A stretch of 64,000 nucleotides of DNA from Microbacterium oleivorans. Lineage in GTDB: Bacteria > Actinomycetota > Actinomycetes > Actinomycetales > Microbacteriaceae. Location: contig NZ_MAYO01000003.1 of the NCBI RefSeq assembly GCF_001691565.1, positions 1 to 64,000 on the forward strand. Reading direction: 5' to 3'. Shown piece by piece: positions 1 through 8,245 of the stretch (positions are counted from its first letter, which is position 1; every line of letters begins with the position of its first letter). The position numbers were made by a program, and so were the translations under genes. The notes beneath the pieces are model-generated. The model was not told where the DNA came from. It worked only from the letters and a program-made list of their open reading frames with translations, and ran no database searches.

Positions 1-1
1 C

Positions 2-223
2 GGCTACGAGAAGGTCATCGACACGTACGCCGCCGCCACGCAGCACGTCGACCAGGGCCTGTCGCTGACGCTGTTCTTCAAGGACACCGCCACCACCCGC
101 GACATCAACCGGGCGCAGATCTACGCCTGGCGCAAGGGCATCAAGACGATCTACTACATCCGCCTCCGGCAGATGGCACTCGAGGGCACGGACATGGCCG
201 AGTGCGTCTCGTGCATGCTCTGA
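2..223 (+). CDS. nrdE: Ribonucleoside-diphosphate reductase alpha subunit, class Ib (C-terminal 73 residues)
   Basis: This is the 3' end of a gene that begins left of the window. NrdE carries the active site that reduces ribonucleoside diphosphates to deoxyribonucleotides. The visible residues include the conserved strand region [14 protein letters not shown] and a final ECVSCML tail, whose Cys-x-x-Cys pair is the redox shuttle re-reducing the active site, normally recharged by NrdH glutaredoxin. The short CVSCML ending is typical of class Ib rather than class Ia enzymes. nrdF follows after 30 bases with its own GAGGAAAAG ribosome-binding site, so the two are probably co-transcribed; nrdH and nrdI would be expected to the left, outside the window. 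Confidence 0.93.
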   Translation, partial: GYEKVIDTYAAATQHVDQGLSLTLFFKDTATTRDINRAQIYAWRKGIKTIYYIRLRQMALEGTDMAECVSCML

Positions 224-1231
<1,008 letters not shown>

Positions 1232-1245
1232 GCTCCTGACGAAGG

Positions 1246-1285
1246 CCCCCGGCACTGCTCGTACGAGCGGATGCCGGGGGTCTTT
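1246..1285 (+). terminator. Rho-independent terminator of nrdEF
   Basis: The outer stem CCCCCGGCA (1246-1254) pairs perfectly with TGCCGGGGG (1272-1280) and is followed by TCTTT. The loop holds a second perfect palindrome, GCTCGTACGAGC, which extends the hairpin. It begins 14 bases after the nrdF stop codon. The opposing lipoprotein gene ends at 1391, so the element may serve both directions. Confidence 0.85.
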
Positions 1286-1390
1286 GTTCGTGCACGCGCC
1301 CGGTGGCGGATGCAAGGGATTCCTCGCGACACGCCGATGCGCGGGCCTGTGAGAAGGCGTGCCACGTCGCATCTATTGCATCGGCGAACG

Positions 1391-1873
1391 TCAGTCGACG
1401 CGGCCGCAGGGCGATACGGCGAGGATGTCGAGTGTGCTCGGTCCGTCCCCGGCCTGCTCGGTCACATCGACGGAGACGCCGGTTTCGGCCCGGTTCACTC
1501 GGACCGTGGCGACGTCCGTATCGATACCGACGGGCTCCACAGCCCAGTCCTCGCCCAGAGTCAACGGGAGATCGGTCACGACGGCCGCGGCGTCGGCCGT
1601 GCCGGGGAGCACCGCGGACCCATGGAGGGTGGCGAACGCGGTTCCTTCGGGACCGGCGGGCTCCGCCGTGCTGGTGCCGCACGGGGTCGACGTCGGGTCA
1701 CCACTCGGGGTGTACGCGGCCCCGGCGGGCAGGGCGGCGACGATGTCAGCGATCGCCTCCTGCGTGTCTGCTCGTACCGACGCATACGTCGGTCCCTGCG
1801 ATGACGCGCACGCCGTGAGGGAGATGAGGAGGAGACCGACGAGCACCGTTGCTGCGGCGGAGCGAGACGTCAT
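1391..1873 (-). CDS. Putative lipoprotein of unknown function
   Basis: The 160-residue product starts with a lipoprotein signal: a short Arg-containing n-region, a hydrophobic core VLVGLLLISL and the lipobox LTAC, so it should be lipidated on Cys and anchored outside the membrane. The mature part has a few Cys residues and no motif I recognise. Its ATG overlaps the stop of the upstream hydrolase gene as ATGA (1871-1875), so the two are translationally coupled and probably work on the same side of the membrane. I do not recognise a family. Confidence 0.72.
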   Translation of the reverse strand: MTSRSAAATVLVGLLLISLTACASSQGPTYASVRADTQEAIADIVAALPAGAAYTPSGDPTSTPCGTSTAEPAGPEGTAFATLHGSAVLPGTADAAAVVTDLPLTLGEDWAVEPVGIDTDVATVRVNRAETGVSVDVTEQAGDGPSTLDILAVSPCGRVD

Positions 1874-3048
1874 CAGCCGGTGGCCTCTCGGGCGAGTGAG
1901 GTGAGGAGCAGACGGACGTCTGCCAGCACGGTCCCATTCGCCGACGGATCACCGCTGAACAGGCGGTTGTGAAGAGTCAGTCCGCGAGCGAGCATGCCGC
2001 CGAGTGCTGACGACTGCTCGTCGACCAGGCCGGGATCGATGATCGTGATGCCCGGGAACTCTTCTGGTCCGACCCCGTAGCCGATGTCGCCCACCTGGAA
2101 TCCGGCGTAGAGGCGGTTGATGTCGTCCTCCGCCTGCGCGGCGTAGTACGCCGTGTCCGGGGATGTCGTGTAGCCGTCGGTCGCCCCGACACCGGCGGCG
2201 AGGAAGCGGGCGTCGAAATGCGCGCCGTCTTCCTCGGCGGCGCTGCCGACCTGGGATCCGGCGCTGTGCTCGTAGCTCAGAGTCGGCAGGCCGGGGAAAG
2301 CGGCGTCGATTCCCTCCACGATGCGAGCGTAGCCCGCCCCCGCCGCCGTCGCGATCGTATTGTTCTGGGGCCCCGAGGCGAGGTCGGTCGAGAGCTGGGG
2401 CATCGGAGCAGCGAGCACGGTGAACGCGAGAACCGGTGTCGACGGATCGGCGTGGTCGACCTGCCAGTCGGCGAACGCCGTCACCGGATCGGCCACCATG
2501 AAGCTCCGTATCGACGCATTGGTCCCCGGGACGACCAGAAGGATGCCGGTGGCCTTCGTCGGATCTCCTGTCATCTCGACGAGGGCGCCGCGGTCCGGAG
2601 CGAAGAGATAGAGCTTCACGGCGCCGCTGACGACCCGCGCCAGGTAGGCGCGTTCCTGCAGAAGAGGTTCGAGATCCGCTGTCGAGGTGGGAGCAGGCTC
2701 TCGTCGCGCGACTGCGGTGAGGATGGTGTCGAGCTCTCGAAGTCGCTCTCGAGCCACGAGGCGGTTGGCAGTGACACGCACGTCCGCGGGGAGGCCGTCC
2801 AGCGCACCGATCTGCTCAGGATGGAACCGGAGGAGGGTTCCGCGCGTCGCGGCGGACAGGCTCGACCACCACACCGCCGCGGCGAAGGGGCCGACGTGGC
2901 CGGCGCGGACAGGTGTCGCGGGTGAATCCGACTCCGGCGAGCCGGGAGCGGATGCGTGGTGGGCGCTCTCCGCCGATCCGACGGGAGCGAGGAACAGGAG
3001 AGCGGCAGCGGTCAGCGCGAAGGCGGGGTGGGCGAGCGCGCGCAGCAT
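1873..3048 (-). CDS. Secreted alpha/beta-hydrolase of the DUF1023 type
   Basis: The protein (about 391 residues) has a signal peptide MLRALAHP followed by a hydrophobic stretch ending near GSAESA. The mid-part shows DUF1023 hallmarks: WWSSL...HPEQIGALDGLPA, then an alpha/beta-hydrolase core with LVVPGTNAS and the nucleophile elbow EHSAGSQ. Substrate is unknown. The elbow has Glu where GxSxG proteins have the first Gly, which is unusual. An upstream in-frame ATG at 3120 and others exist, but I chose 3048 because TATCAT lies exactly 7 bases ahead, the leaderless arrangement seen at many genes here, and because it yields a clean signal peptide. It is coupled to the downstream lipoprotein gene by ATGA. 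Confidence 0.75.
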   Translation of the reverse strand: MLRALAHPAFALTAAALLFLAPVGSAESAHHASAPGSPESDSPATPVRAGHVGPFAAAVWWSSLSAATRGTLLRFHPEQIGALDGLPADVRVTANRLVARERLRELDTILTAVARREPAPTSTADLEPLLQERAYLARVVSGAVKLYLFAPDRGALVEMTGDPTKATGILLVVPGTNASIRSFMVADPVTAFADWQVDHADPSTPVLAFTVLAAPMPQLSTDLASGPQNNTIATAAGAGYARIVEGIDAAFPGLPTLSYEHSAGSQVGSAAEEDGAHFDARFLAAGVGATDGYTTSPDTAYYAAQAEDDINRLYAGFQVGDIGYGVGPEEFPGITIIDPGLVDEQSSALGGMLARGLTLHNRLFSGDPSANGTVLADVRLLLTSLAREATG

Positions 3049-3055
3049 ATCGCTG

Positions 3056-3061
3056 ATGATA
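3056..3061 (-). promoter_or_regulatory. -10 box of the DUF1023 hydrolase gene
   Basis: On the minus strand this reads TATCAT and ends 7 bases before the ATG at 3048, consistent with a leaderless transcript. No convincing -35 box is visible. Confidence 0.5.
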
Positions 3062-3119
3062 GAGCTCCGCGGAGAACTCATCTCCCTCTTGAATGCTGAC
3101 CGCGGACGCACGTCACTCA

Positions 3120-3125
3120 TAGACT
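3120..3125 (+). promoter_or_regulatory. -10 box of the MarR-type regulator gene
   Basis: TAGACT is followed by 6 bases and the GTG start at 3132, the leaderless arrangement. It stands back to back with the -10 box of the hydrolase gene about 60 bases away. Confidence 0.55.
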
Positions 3126-3131
3126 TCTGCC

Positions 3132-3557
3132 GTGGCAGATACCCCCGCAGAGGACGCACCGCGCTTCAGCCCCGTCATCGCGTTGCTCGCCGTATCGGCT
3201 TCGTGGGAGGCGCAGCTGGCTGCGGAGCTCCGCGACCTCGGTATCTCGACCCGGAAATTCGGGCTGCTGGGGCACATCGGGGCGGAGCCGGGGATCTCCT
3301 TCTCCGAGCTCGCACGTCGCTCGCGCATCACCGTGCAGTCCGCTCACGCCGCCGTGCACGCTCTGGTGGACGACGGTCTCGTCGCCGACGCGACGGCCCA
3401 GGCCGGTGCGGCGAGTGACCTCAGCGTCACTGAGCGCGGGGCGCAGGTGCTGCGCGATGCACAGGACCGCCTCGAGCGCCTCGACGACGCGCTGTCGCAG
3501 TCGCATCCGCGCATCGCGGACTCCCTCGGCGGGATCCGCGCGGGTGTGATCGAGTGA
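3132..3557 (+). CDS. MarR-family transcriptional regulator
   Basis: This 141-residue winged-helix protein shows the MarR layout: an N-terminal dimerisation helix, LGLLGHIGAEPGISFSELA-type HTH entry around residues 45-65, a recognition helix near ITVQSAHAAVHAL, and a wing before LSVTERGAQVL. Members bind palindromic operators as dimers and usually respond to small phenolic or oxidative ligands; the ligand here is unknown. It is divergent from the hydrolase-lipoprotein pair and overlaps the next gene (DoxX-like) as GTGA, so either unit could be its target. The GTG start is supported by TAGACT 6 bases upstream. Confidence 0.85.
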   Translation: MADTPAEDAPRFSPVIALLAVSASWEAQLAAELRDLGISTRKFGLLGHIGAEPGISFSELARRSRITVQSAHAAVHALVDDGLVADATAQAGAASDLSVTERGAQVLRDAQDRLERLDDALSQSHPRIADSLGGIRAGVIE

Positions 3558-3967
3558 GTGTCCGGCGGCGCCCCTTCCTCACGGGTCTCCGGGGTGTCGC
3601 GCGCGCCCTGCTCGCCGTCCTCCTGACTGCGGCGGGAGCCGGTCACCTGACCGTTCTGCGGCGCGGATTCCGCGTCGCGGTTCCGGATTGGTCGACGCGC
3701 CTGCTGCGGACGGACAAGGACACGATCGTGGTCGGCTCGGGCGTCGTTGAGATCATGCTGGGCATCGCCCTCCTCGCCCTGCCGCGGGAGCGACGCCGGG
3801 TCGGGATGGCCGTCGCGGCTCTGTTCGTGGCTGTGTTCCCGGGGAACATCCACCACTGGCGGTCGGGCCGGGACGTTCCCGGACTCGACTCGGACGCGAA
3901 GCGGTTCGGCAGGCTGTTCCTCCAGCCGGTGCTCGTCGCGTGGGCCGTGTGGTCGACGCGTCGCTGA
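3554..3967 (+). CDS. DoxX-like small membrane protein (paralogue 1)
   Basis: This is a 137-residue protein with about four membrane-spanning segments and conserved family features: GHLTVLRRGF at the first loop, VPDW, DKD, GVVEIMLG, a positively charged PRERRR loop and FPGN. It resembles DoxX-like (COG4270-type) proteins, whose activity is poorly defined; some relatives associate with redox defence. GTG at 3554 overlaps the MarR stop codon as GTGA, implying translational coupling to the regulator. A close paralogue lies at 5659-6039, separated by two genes. Confidence 0.8.
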   Translation: MSVRRRPFLTGLRGVARALLAVLLTAAGAGHLTVLRRGFRVAVPDWSTRLLRTDKDTIVVGSGVVEIMLGIALLALPRERRRVGMAVAALFVAVFPGNIHHWRSGRDVPGLDSDAKRFGRLFLQPVLVAWAVWSTRR

Positions 3968-3999
3968 CGGGGATGCCCGGAGGGCCAGCATCCTTCAGG

Positions 4000-4005
4000 T
4001 AGGCT
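4000..4005 (+). promoter_or_regulatory. -10 box of the DUF3817 gene
   Basis: TAGGCT is followed by GAAGGA (6 bases) and the GTG at 4012. The purine-rich spacer might alternatively act as a ribosome-binding site for a leadered mRNA, but its distance to the start is zero. Confidence 0.5.
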
Positions 4006-4011
4006 GAAGGA

Positions 4012-4464
4012 GTGTTCCGCACCCCTCTCACGATCTTCCGCATCCTCGCCATCGCCGAGGTGTTCTCCTGGACCCTGCTCATCGCGGGCCTCATCGTCCG
4101 TGCCGTGGGCGGTCCCGCGGTCGCCGTCACGATCGGCGGCGGCATCCACGGCTTCGTCTTCCTGTCCTATGGGGCGACCGCCCTCCTCGTCGCTCTCAAC
4201 AATCGGTGGGGGATCGGCACGGCGGTACTGGCCGTGGGATCGGCTGTCGTCCCCTACGCGACGCTTCCGGTGGAGATGTGGTTGCGTCGAAGCGGTCGAC
4301 TCGAGGGCGCGTGGCGCCTCGAGGAGACGCGCGACCGGCGGCCCGTCGACCGGTTGCTGCGCTGGTTCCTGGGGCATGCCGGCATCCTCGTCGCCCTGAT
4401 CGTGGTCGCCGTCGTCGCCCTCTACGTCGTCCTGCTGATCGTCGGCCCTCCCGGAGGGCGTTGA
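4012..4464 (+). CDS. DUF3817 integral membrane protein
   Basis: This 150-residue protein has three to four hydrophobic helices and the conserved DUF3817 pattern: an N-terminal FRILAIAEVFSW helix, GGGIHGFVFLSY, and LPVEMWLRR before the last helix. Function is unknown for the family; it is common in Actinobacteria and Firmicutes. The GTG start is chosen from TAGGCT 6 bases upstream. The gene converges with the methyltransferase gene at 4468, leaving three bases between the two ends. Confidence 0.82.
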   Translation: MFRTPLTIFRILAIAEVFSWTLLIAGLIVRAVGGPAVAVTIGGGIHGFVFLSYGATALLVALNNRWGIGTAVLAVGSAVVPYATLPVEMWLRRSGRLEGAWRLEETRDRRPVDRLLRWFLGHAGILVALIVVAVVALYVVLLIVGPPGGR

Positions 4465-4467
4465 TCA

Positions 4468-5598
4468 TCAGCGGCGGGTCGACACCGTGACGGTGAACTT
4501 CGCATCGCGCGCGACCTGACGGGTGGGCCCGACGAGGCGCTCGAGGTCGCCGCGGTACCGCATCCCGGAGTTCCAGACGCACCAGAGCTCGCCGCCCGGG
4601 CGGAGGACCCGGGCCGCATCGGCGAACAGGCGGAACGCGAGCCGCTCGGTCAGCGCCGCCCCGCTGTGGAACGGCGGATTCAGAGCGATGAACGACGCGG
4701 ATGCCGCGGCCCGGCTCGCGAGCAGATCATCGCGGACCACCTCGACCCGCTCCGCGACCCCGTTCGCCGCCGCCGTCGCTCGCGCTGAGGCGACTGCAGC
4801 GGCCGACTGATCCGACGCGTACACCGCCGCGGTGGGATGCCGGAGAGCGAGATGAGCCGCAACGGCGCCGGTCCCGCACGCGAAGTCGATCAGCGGGTCG
4901 TCCGCCGTGCCCACGTCGAGGTGGGAAGGCAGATGGGTGAGGAGGAGCCGGGTGCCGTGGTCGAGGCGAGCGCCGGCGAACGCGCCGCCGAAAGCGCGGA
5001 TCTCCAGCTCGCCTTCTCGTCCCTCGGCAGGCACGGGGTCGTGGCCGTCCCGGGGTTCCCGTGCGAACAGCACGCGCGACTTCTGACGGGCGTGCGACAC
5101 GTCGACACGACCGAAATGCTCGCGGAGCACGTCGTTCATCGCGAGCGCCATGTGTTTGAGGCGTCCACCCGCGATCACGACGACGTCGCTGGAGGCGTGG
5201 GCGGCGACGAGACCCGCGATGTCGCGGAGTGCGTCGAGGGAGCGGGGGAGACGGAGGAGCACGACCCGAGCGTCCCGGACGGCGTCGGCGTCGAGAGCGA
5301 CGACTCGGATGCGATCGCTCAGCCCGAGCTCCTGGGCGTTGCGGGAGATCGATCGTTCGCCGGCCAGTCCGTCCTGCTGGACGCGGACGCCGTGCGCGCC
5401 GTCGTGCGCGGCCGCGAGGGCGAGAGCGCCGTGGGTGTCCCCGATCGCGACGATCGATCCGGTCGGCGCCCCGGCGCGGAGGTCGGCCGATTCGTCCAGG
5501 ATGAGGCGGTCCGCGGCATCCGATGCCACCAGATCGGGGCCTTCGACGTCCGGGCGACGGGAGAGCCTCTCGAAGGGGAACGCGGTGGGGCTCGTCAC
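4468..5598 (-). CDS. RsmC/RlmG-like class I methyltransferase
   Basis: This 376-residue protein has two methyltransferase-like halves as in RsmC and RlmG, which make N2-methylguanosine in 16S or 23S rRNA. The C-terminal half is the intact catalytic one: SAM-binding motif DFACGTGAVAAHLAL (about residues 242-256), an acidic VYASDQS loop and the N2-guanine signature NPPFHSG. The N-terminal half (IVAIGDTHGALALAA) is degenerate and probably serves RNA recognition. The GTG at 5598 is preferred because TACGCT lies 6 bases upstream; the reading frame stays open much further upstream, but that part is antisense shadow. Which rRNA guanine is modified cannot be told. Confidence 0.8.
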   Translation of the reverse strand: MTSPTAFPFERLSRRPDVEGPDLVASDAADRLILDESADLRAGAPTGSIVAIGDTHGALALAAAHDGAHGVRVQQDGLAGERSISRNAQELGLSDRIRVVALDADAVRDARVVLLRLPRSLDALRDIAGLVAAHASSDVVVIAGGRLKHMALAMNDVLREHFGRVDVSHARQKSRVLFAREPRDGHDPVPAEGREGELEIRAFGGAFAGARLDHGTRLLLTHLPSHLDVGTADDPLIDFACGTGAVAAHLALRHPTAAVYASDQSAAAVASARATAAANGVAERVEVVRDDLLASRAAASASFIALNPPFHSGAALTERLAFRLFADAARVLRPGGELWCVWNSGMRYRGDLERLVGPTRQVARDAKFTVTVSTRR

Positions 5599-5604
5599 CT
5601 CACC

Positions 5605-5610
5605 AGCGTA
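5605..5610 (-). promoter_or_regulatory. -10 box of the methyltransferase gene
   Basis: Minus strand TACGCT ends 6 bases ahead of the GTG at 5598, the leaderless arrangement. Confidence 0.45.
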
Positions 5611-5658
5611 GGCGAGGGCATCGGCTGGTTCGTAGCCTCGGCGAGGGATACTCGGAGG

Positions 5659-6039
5659 ATGAAGACAATCGCTCGCTGGGTTCTCGCCGGCGCCATGGTG
5701 TTCGCCGGTCTCAGCCACCTGTTCTGGGCGCGCAAGGAGTTCCAGGCTCAGGTCCCCGACCTCGTGACGGACACGCTGCCGATCGATAAGGACGGCGTCG
5801 TCGTCGCCTCCGGTGCCGTCGAGATGATGCTCGGAGCGGCGCTCGTTGTGCTCCCGAAGGAGCGGCGCCGCATCGGAGTCATCCTCGCCGCCTTCTTCGT
5901 CGCGATCTTCCCCGGAAACCTCGATCAAGCCCTGAAGAAGCGCGACGGCTTCCGCCTGGACAGCGACACCGCTCGCTGGCGCCGGCTGCTGTTCCAGCCT
6001 GTGCTCGTCGCCTGGGCGTTCTGGTCGACCCGCGACTGA
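5659..6039 (+). CDS. DoxX-like small membrane protein (paralogue 2)
   Basis: This 126-residue membrane protein is a clear paralogue of the product of 3554-3967, sharing VPD, IDKD/TDKD, SGAVEMMLG, the charged ERRR loop, VAIFPGN, LDSD and the ending LFQPVLVAWAFWSTRD. The ATG at 5659 directly follows CGGAGG, which with GATACT upstream fits either a leaderless or a short-leader mRNA. It is transcribed away from the methyltransferase gene and ends at a perfect 16-bp bidirectional hairpin. Role unknown; a redox or detoxification role is only suggested by distant DoxX relatives. Confidence 0.82.
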   Translation: MKTIARWVLAGAMVFAGLSHLFWARKEFQAQVPDLVTDTLPIDKDGVVVASGAVEMMLGAALVVLPKERRRIGVILAAFFVAIFPGNLDQALKKRDGFRLDSDTARWRRLLFQPVLVAWAFWSTRD

Positions 6040-6053
6040 CCCGGCCGCGAACG

Positions 6054-6090
6054 ACGATGCCCTCGACCGGTGAACGGTCGAGGGCATCGT
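6054..6090. terminator. Perfect 16-bp bidirectional terminator hairpin
   Basis: The arms 6054-6069 and 6075-6090 are exact reverse complements with a 5-base GTGAA loop. It sits between the convergent ends of the DoxX-like gene (6039) and the sugar permease gene (6105). The + strand continues with TTTCGT and the minus strand with CGTTCG, so it can serve both directions. Confidence 0.85.
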
Positions 6091-6104
6091 TTCGTGCCGA
6101 GGGG

Positions 6105-7373
6105 TCAGGTGCGCATACCACCCGTCCGCAGCCGTGACAGAGCGTCGACCGTGGCCGCGAGGATCAGGACGCCGCCCGTGACGATCAGGTTGAACCCGGC
6201 ATCCATCTTCAACAGACCGAGGCCGTTGATGATGATCGCGATGACGAGAGCACCGATCGCGGCGTGGATGAGACGACCTCGTCCGCCGAACAGGCTCACG
6301 CCGCCGACGACCGCCGCTGCGACACCCGACAGCACGACGTCGCGTCCCACGGCACCGTCGACGGATCCGACGCGGGTCTGCGCGAACAGGAGCGAGACGA
6401 CGGCGAGGCCGGATGCGGCGACGAAGCACCACCACTTCACCCACCGCACCTTGATGCCCGCGCGACGGGCTGCCTCGGCGTTGCCGCCGATGGCGTAGAC
6501 GTAGCGGCCGAACCGGGTGCGGTCGAGCACGAACGTGCCGATGAAGAGGATCGTCAGCACCACCGGGACAATGATGGGGACGCCCTCGATCGGGATGATC
6601 GACTGCGAGCGGTTGAGGTTGAGCACGAACACCGCGGCACCGCCGAGGAGAGCGATCACGGCGAGCTTCGCCCACACGAGTGCGATCGGGCGGTTCGGGA
6701 CGCCGGCGCGGGTGCGACGGCGACGATCCCAGAACGACAGGCCCCCCGAGATCAGGAGCATGACGACGAGCATCGCCCAGCCGGCCCAGATCGGCATGCG
6801 ACCGTTCTGCAGTGCGAGCAGCTCGGGCACCTGGATCGGGTAGAGCCCGCCCGCGCCGATGATGAGGAGAGCGAGGCCCTGGTAGCCGAGGAACAGGCCG
6901 AGGGTGACGACGAACGACGGGATGCCGACCCTCGCCACCAGGAAGCCGATCAAGGCTCCCGTCGCCAACCCGATGACGAACCCGATCGCGAGGGCGAGGG
7001 GCCACGGGAACTCGAACTTGACGTTGAGCACCGCGAAGGCGGCGACGCCGACACCGCCGGTGACACCGGCCGACAGATCGATCTCGCCGAGCAGGAGGAC
7101 GAAGACGAGCGCCATGCCGAGGACGACGAGCGACGCGGCCTGACTCATGAGGTTCGCGAAATTGATCGGGGTGAAGAAGTACTCGCTCAGCGAGCTGAAG
7201 AGGATGACGAGCAGGATGAGGCCGCCGACGGCGGGAAGGGCGCCCATCTCGCCGCCGCGCACGCGCTGGAGCCACGCCTTGATCTGGTCGCCGACGCCGC
7301 CTTCGACGCCGCTGCCGATGAGGTCGCTCACGACGGGATCTGGTGCCGCCGCGGTCCGGGTGCTCGTGCTCAT
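6105..7373 (-). CDS. Sugar ABC transporter permease, XylH/RbsC family (system 1)
   Basis: This 422-residue membrane subunit belongs to the branched-chain-like permeases of the ribose/xylose importers (BPD_transp_2). Many hydrophobic helices are visible and the family signature LGEIDLSAGVTGGVG lies near residue 115, with GGNAEAARRAGIKV and GGVSLFGGRGR further on. The N-terminus has a soluble stretch of about 45 residues including an RVRGGEMGALP segment shared with the permease of system 2. It overlaps the ATPase gene by four bases (7370-7373) and is last in the order binding protein, ATPase, permease. Confidence 0.9.
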   Translation of the reverse strand: MSTSTRTAAAPDPVVSDLIGSGVEGGVGDQIKAWLQRVRGGEMGALPAVGGLILLVILFSSLSEYFFTPINFANLMSQAASLVVLGMALVFVLLLGEIDLSAGVTGGVGVAAFAVLNVKFEFPWPLALAIGFVIGLATGALIGFLVARVGIPSFVVTLGLFLGYQGLALLIIGAGGLYPIQVPELLALQNGRMPIWAGWAMLVVMLLISGGLSFWDRRRRTRAGVPNRPIALVWAKLAVIALLGGAAVFVLNLNRSQSIIPIEGVPIIVPVVLTILFIGTFVLDRTRFGRYVYAIGGNAEAARRAGIKVRWVKWWCFVAASGLAVVSLLFAQTRVGSVDGAVGRDVVLSGVAAAVVGGVSLFGGRGRLIHAAIGALVIAIIINGLGLLKMDAGFNLIVTGGVLILAATVDALSRLRTGGMRT

Positions 7374-8158
7374 GCGTCGCCTCCGACGGGGATGGTGGAC
7401 GTGCCCACGAGCTGGACGCCCGGCGGGATCTTGGTTCCGGTGATGTAACCGACGATCTCGTCGCGGGTCGACTCGGCCGTCGGCACCTGAGCGACCATCT
7501 GGCCGAGGTACAGGACGGCGATGTCGTCCGCGACCGCGAAGACATCGGCCAGGTTGTGGCTGATGAGGACCACGGCGACGCCCTGATCGGCGAGCCGCCG
7601 GACGAGGTTCAGCACCTGCTCCGTCTGCGCGACGCCGAGGGCGGCGGTGGGCTCGTCGAGGATGACGACGCGCGCCTTCTTCAGGACCGCACGCGCGATC
7701 GCGACCGTCTGGCGCTGGCCTCCTGAGAGGCTCGACACCTTCTGTCGGACGCTCTTGACGGTGCGCACCGACAGGGAGCGCAGCGTGTCGGAGGCGTCCT
7801 TCTCCATGCGGCCTTCGTCGAAGGTGCCCCCGATGACCTCTTCGCGGCCGAGGAACATGTTCTGGACGATGTCGAGGTTGTCGCAGAGGGCGAGGTCTTG
7901 GTAGACGACCTCGATGCCCAGAGCGCCCGCTTCGCGGGGGGTTCGGAGCGACTGCTCCTGACCGTCGACGAGGATCTCGCCGGTGTCGTAGGGCTGCACG
8001 CCGGCGAGGCCCTTGATGAGTGTGGACTTTCCGGCGCCGTTGTCGCCGACGAGGGCGGTCACCATGCCCGGGTGGACCTTGAGGTCTACGCCTTTGAGGA
8101 CGCTGACGGGGCCGAAGGACTTGGTGATGTGCCGGAGTTCGATGATGGGTTCGCTCAT
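7370..8158 (-). CDS. Sugar ABC transporter ATPase, single-domain (system 1)
   Basis: This 262-residue ATPase powers the adjacent permease. Motifs are intact: Walker A GDNGAGKST, Q-loop YQDLALC, signature LSGGQRQ and Walker B VVILDEPTAALGV, then ISHNLAD as the switch His. Unlike E. coli XylG or RbsA, which contain two fused nucleotide-binding domains in about 500 residues, this protein has one domain, as in FrcA-type importers, so it must dimerise. The start has AGGAGAA upstream. Between it and the binding-protein gene lies a perfect 18-bp hairpin. Confidence 0.9.
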   Translation of the reverse strand: MSEPIIELRHITKSFGPVSVLKGVDLKVHPGMVTALVGDNGAGKSTLIKGLAGVQPYDTGEILVDGQEQSLRTPREAGALGIEVVYQDLALCDNLDIVQNMFLGREEVIGGTFDEGRMEKDASDTLRSLSVRTVKSVRQKVSSLSGGQRQTVAIARAVLKKARVVILDEPTAALGVAQTEQVLNLVRRLADQGVAVVLISHNLADVFAVADDIAVLYLGQMVAQVPTAESTRDEIVGYITGTKIPPGVQLVGTSTIPVGGDA

Positions 8159-8200
8159 GCGGGTTCTCCTGAGAGATCGAGGGGGTCAGCGCAGACAGAG

Positions 8201-8239
8201 GGGAGTGGGGATGCCGCGGGGCGCGGCATCCCCACTCCC
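8201..8239. promoter_or_regulatory. Perfect 18-bp intercistronic hairpin between binding-protein and ATPase genes
   Basis: Arms 8201-8218 and 8222-8239 are exact reverse complements around a GGG loop. It begins 6 bases after the binding-protein stop and ends 42 bases before the ATPase start. There is no T-run, so it more likely acts as an mRNA stabiliser or partial terminator, giving more binding protein than ATPase and permease, as REP-like hairpins do in other importer operons. Confidence 0.75.
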
Positions 8240-8245
8240 GTCAGA

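Noticed and set aside
4837..5658. Upstream extension of the second DoxX-like protein
   Set aside because: It overlaps the methyltransferase gene antisense; the ATG at 5659 follows CGGAGG and gives the family's normal length.
6264..7448. A 394-codon + strand frame opposite the permease gene
   Set aside because: His/Asp/Arg-rich shadow of a membrane protein gene.
5599..7545. Extension of the methyltransferase reading frame far upstream
   Set aside because: It runs antisense through the DoxX-like gene and in another frame through the permease gene, with no homology; the -10 box and conserved N-terminus place the start at 5598.
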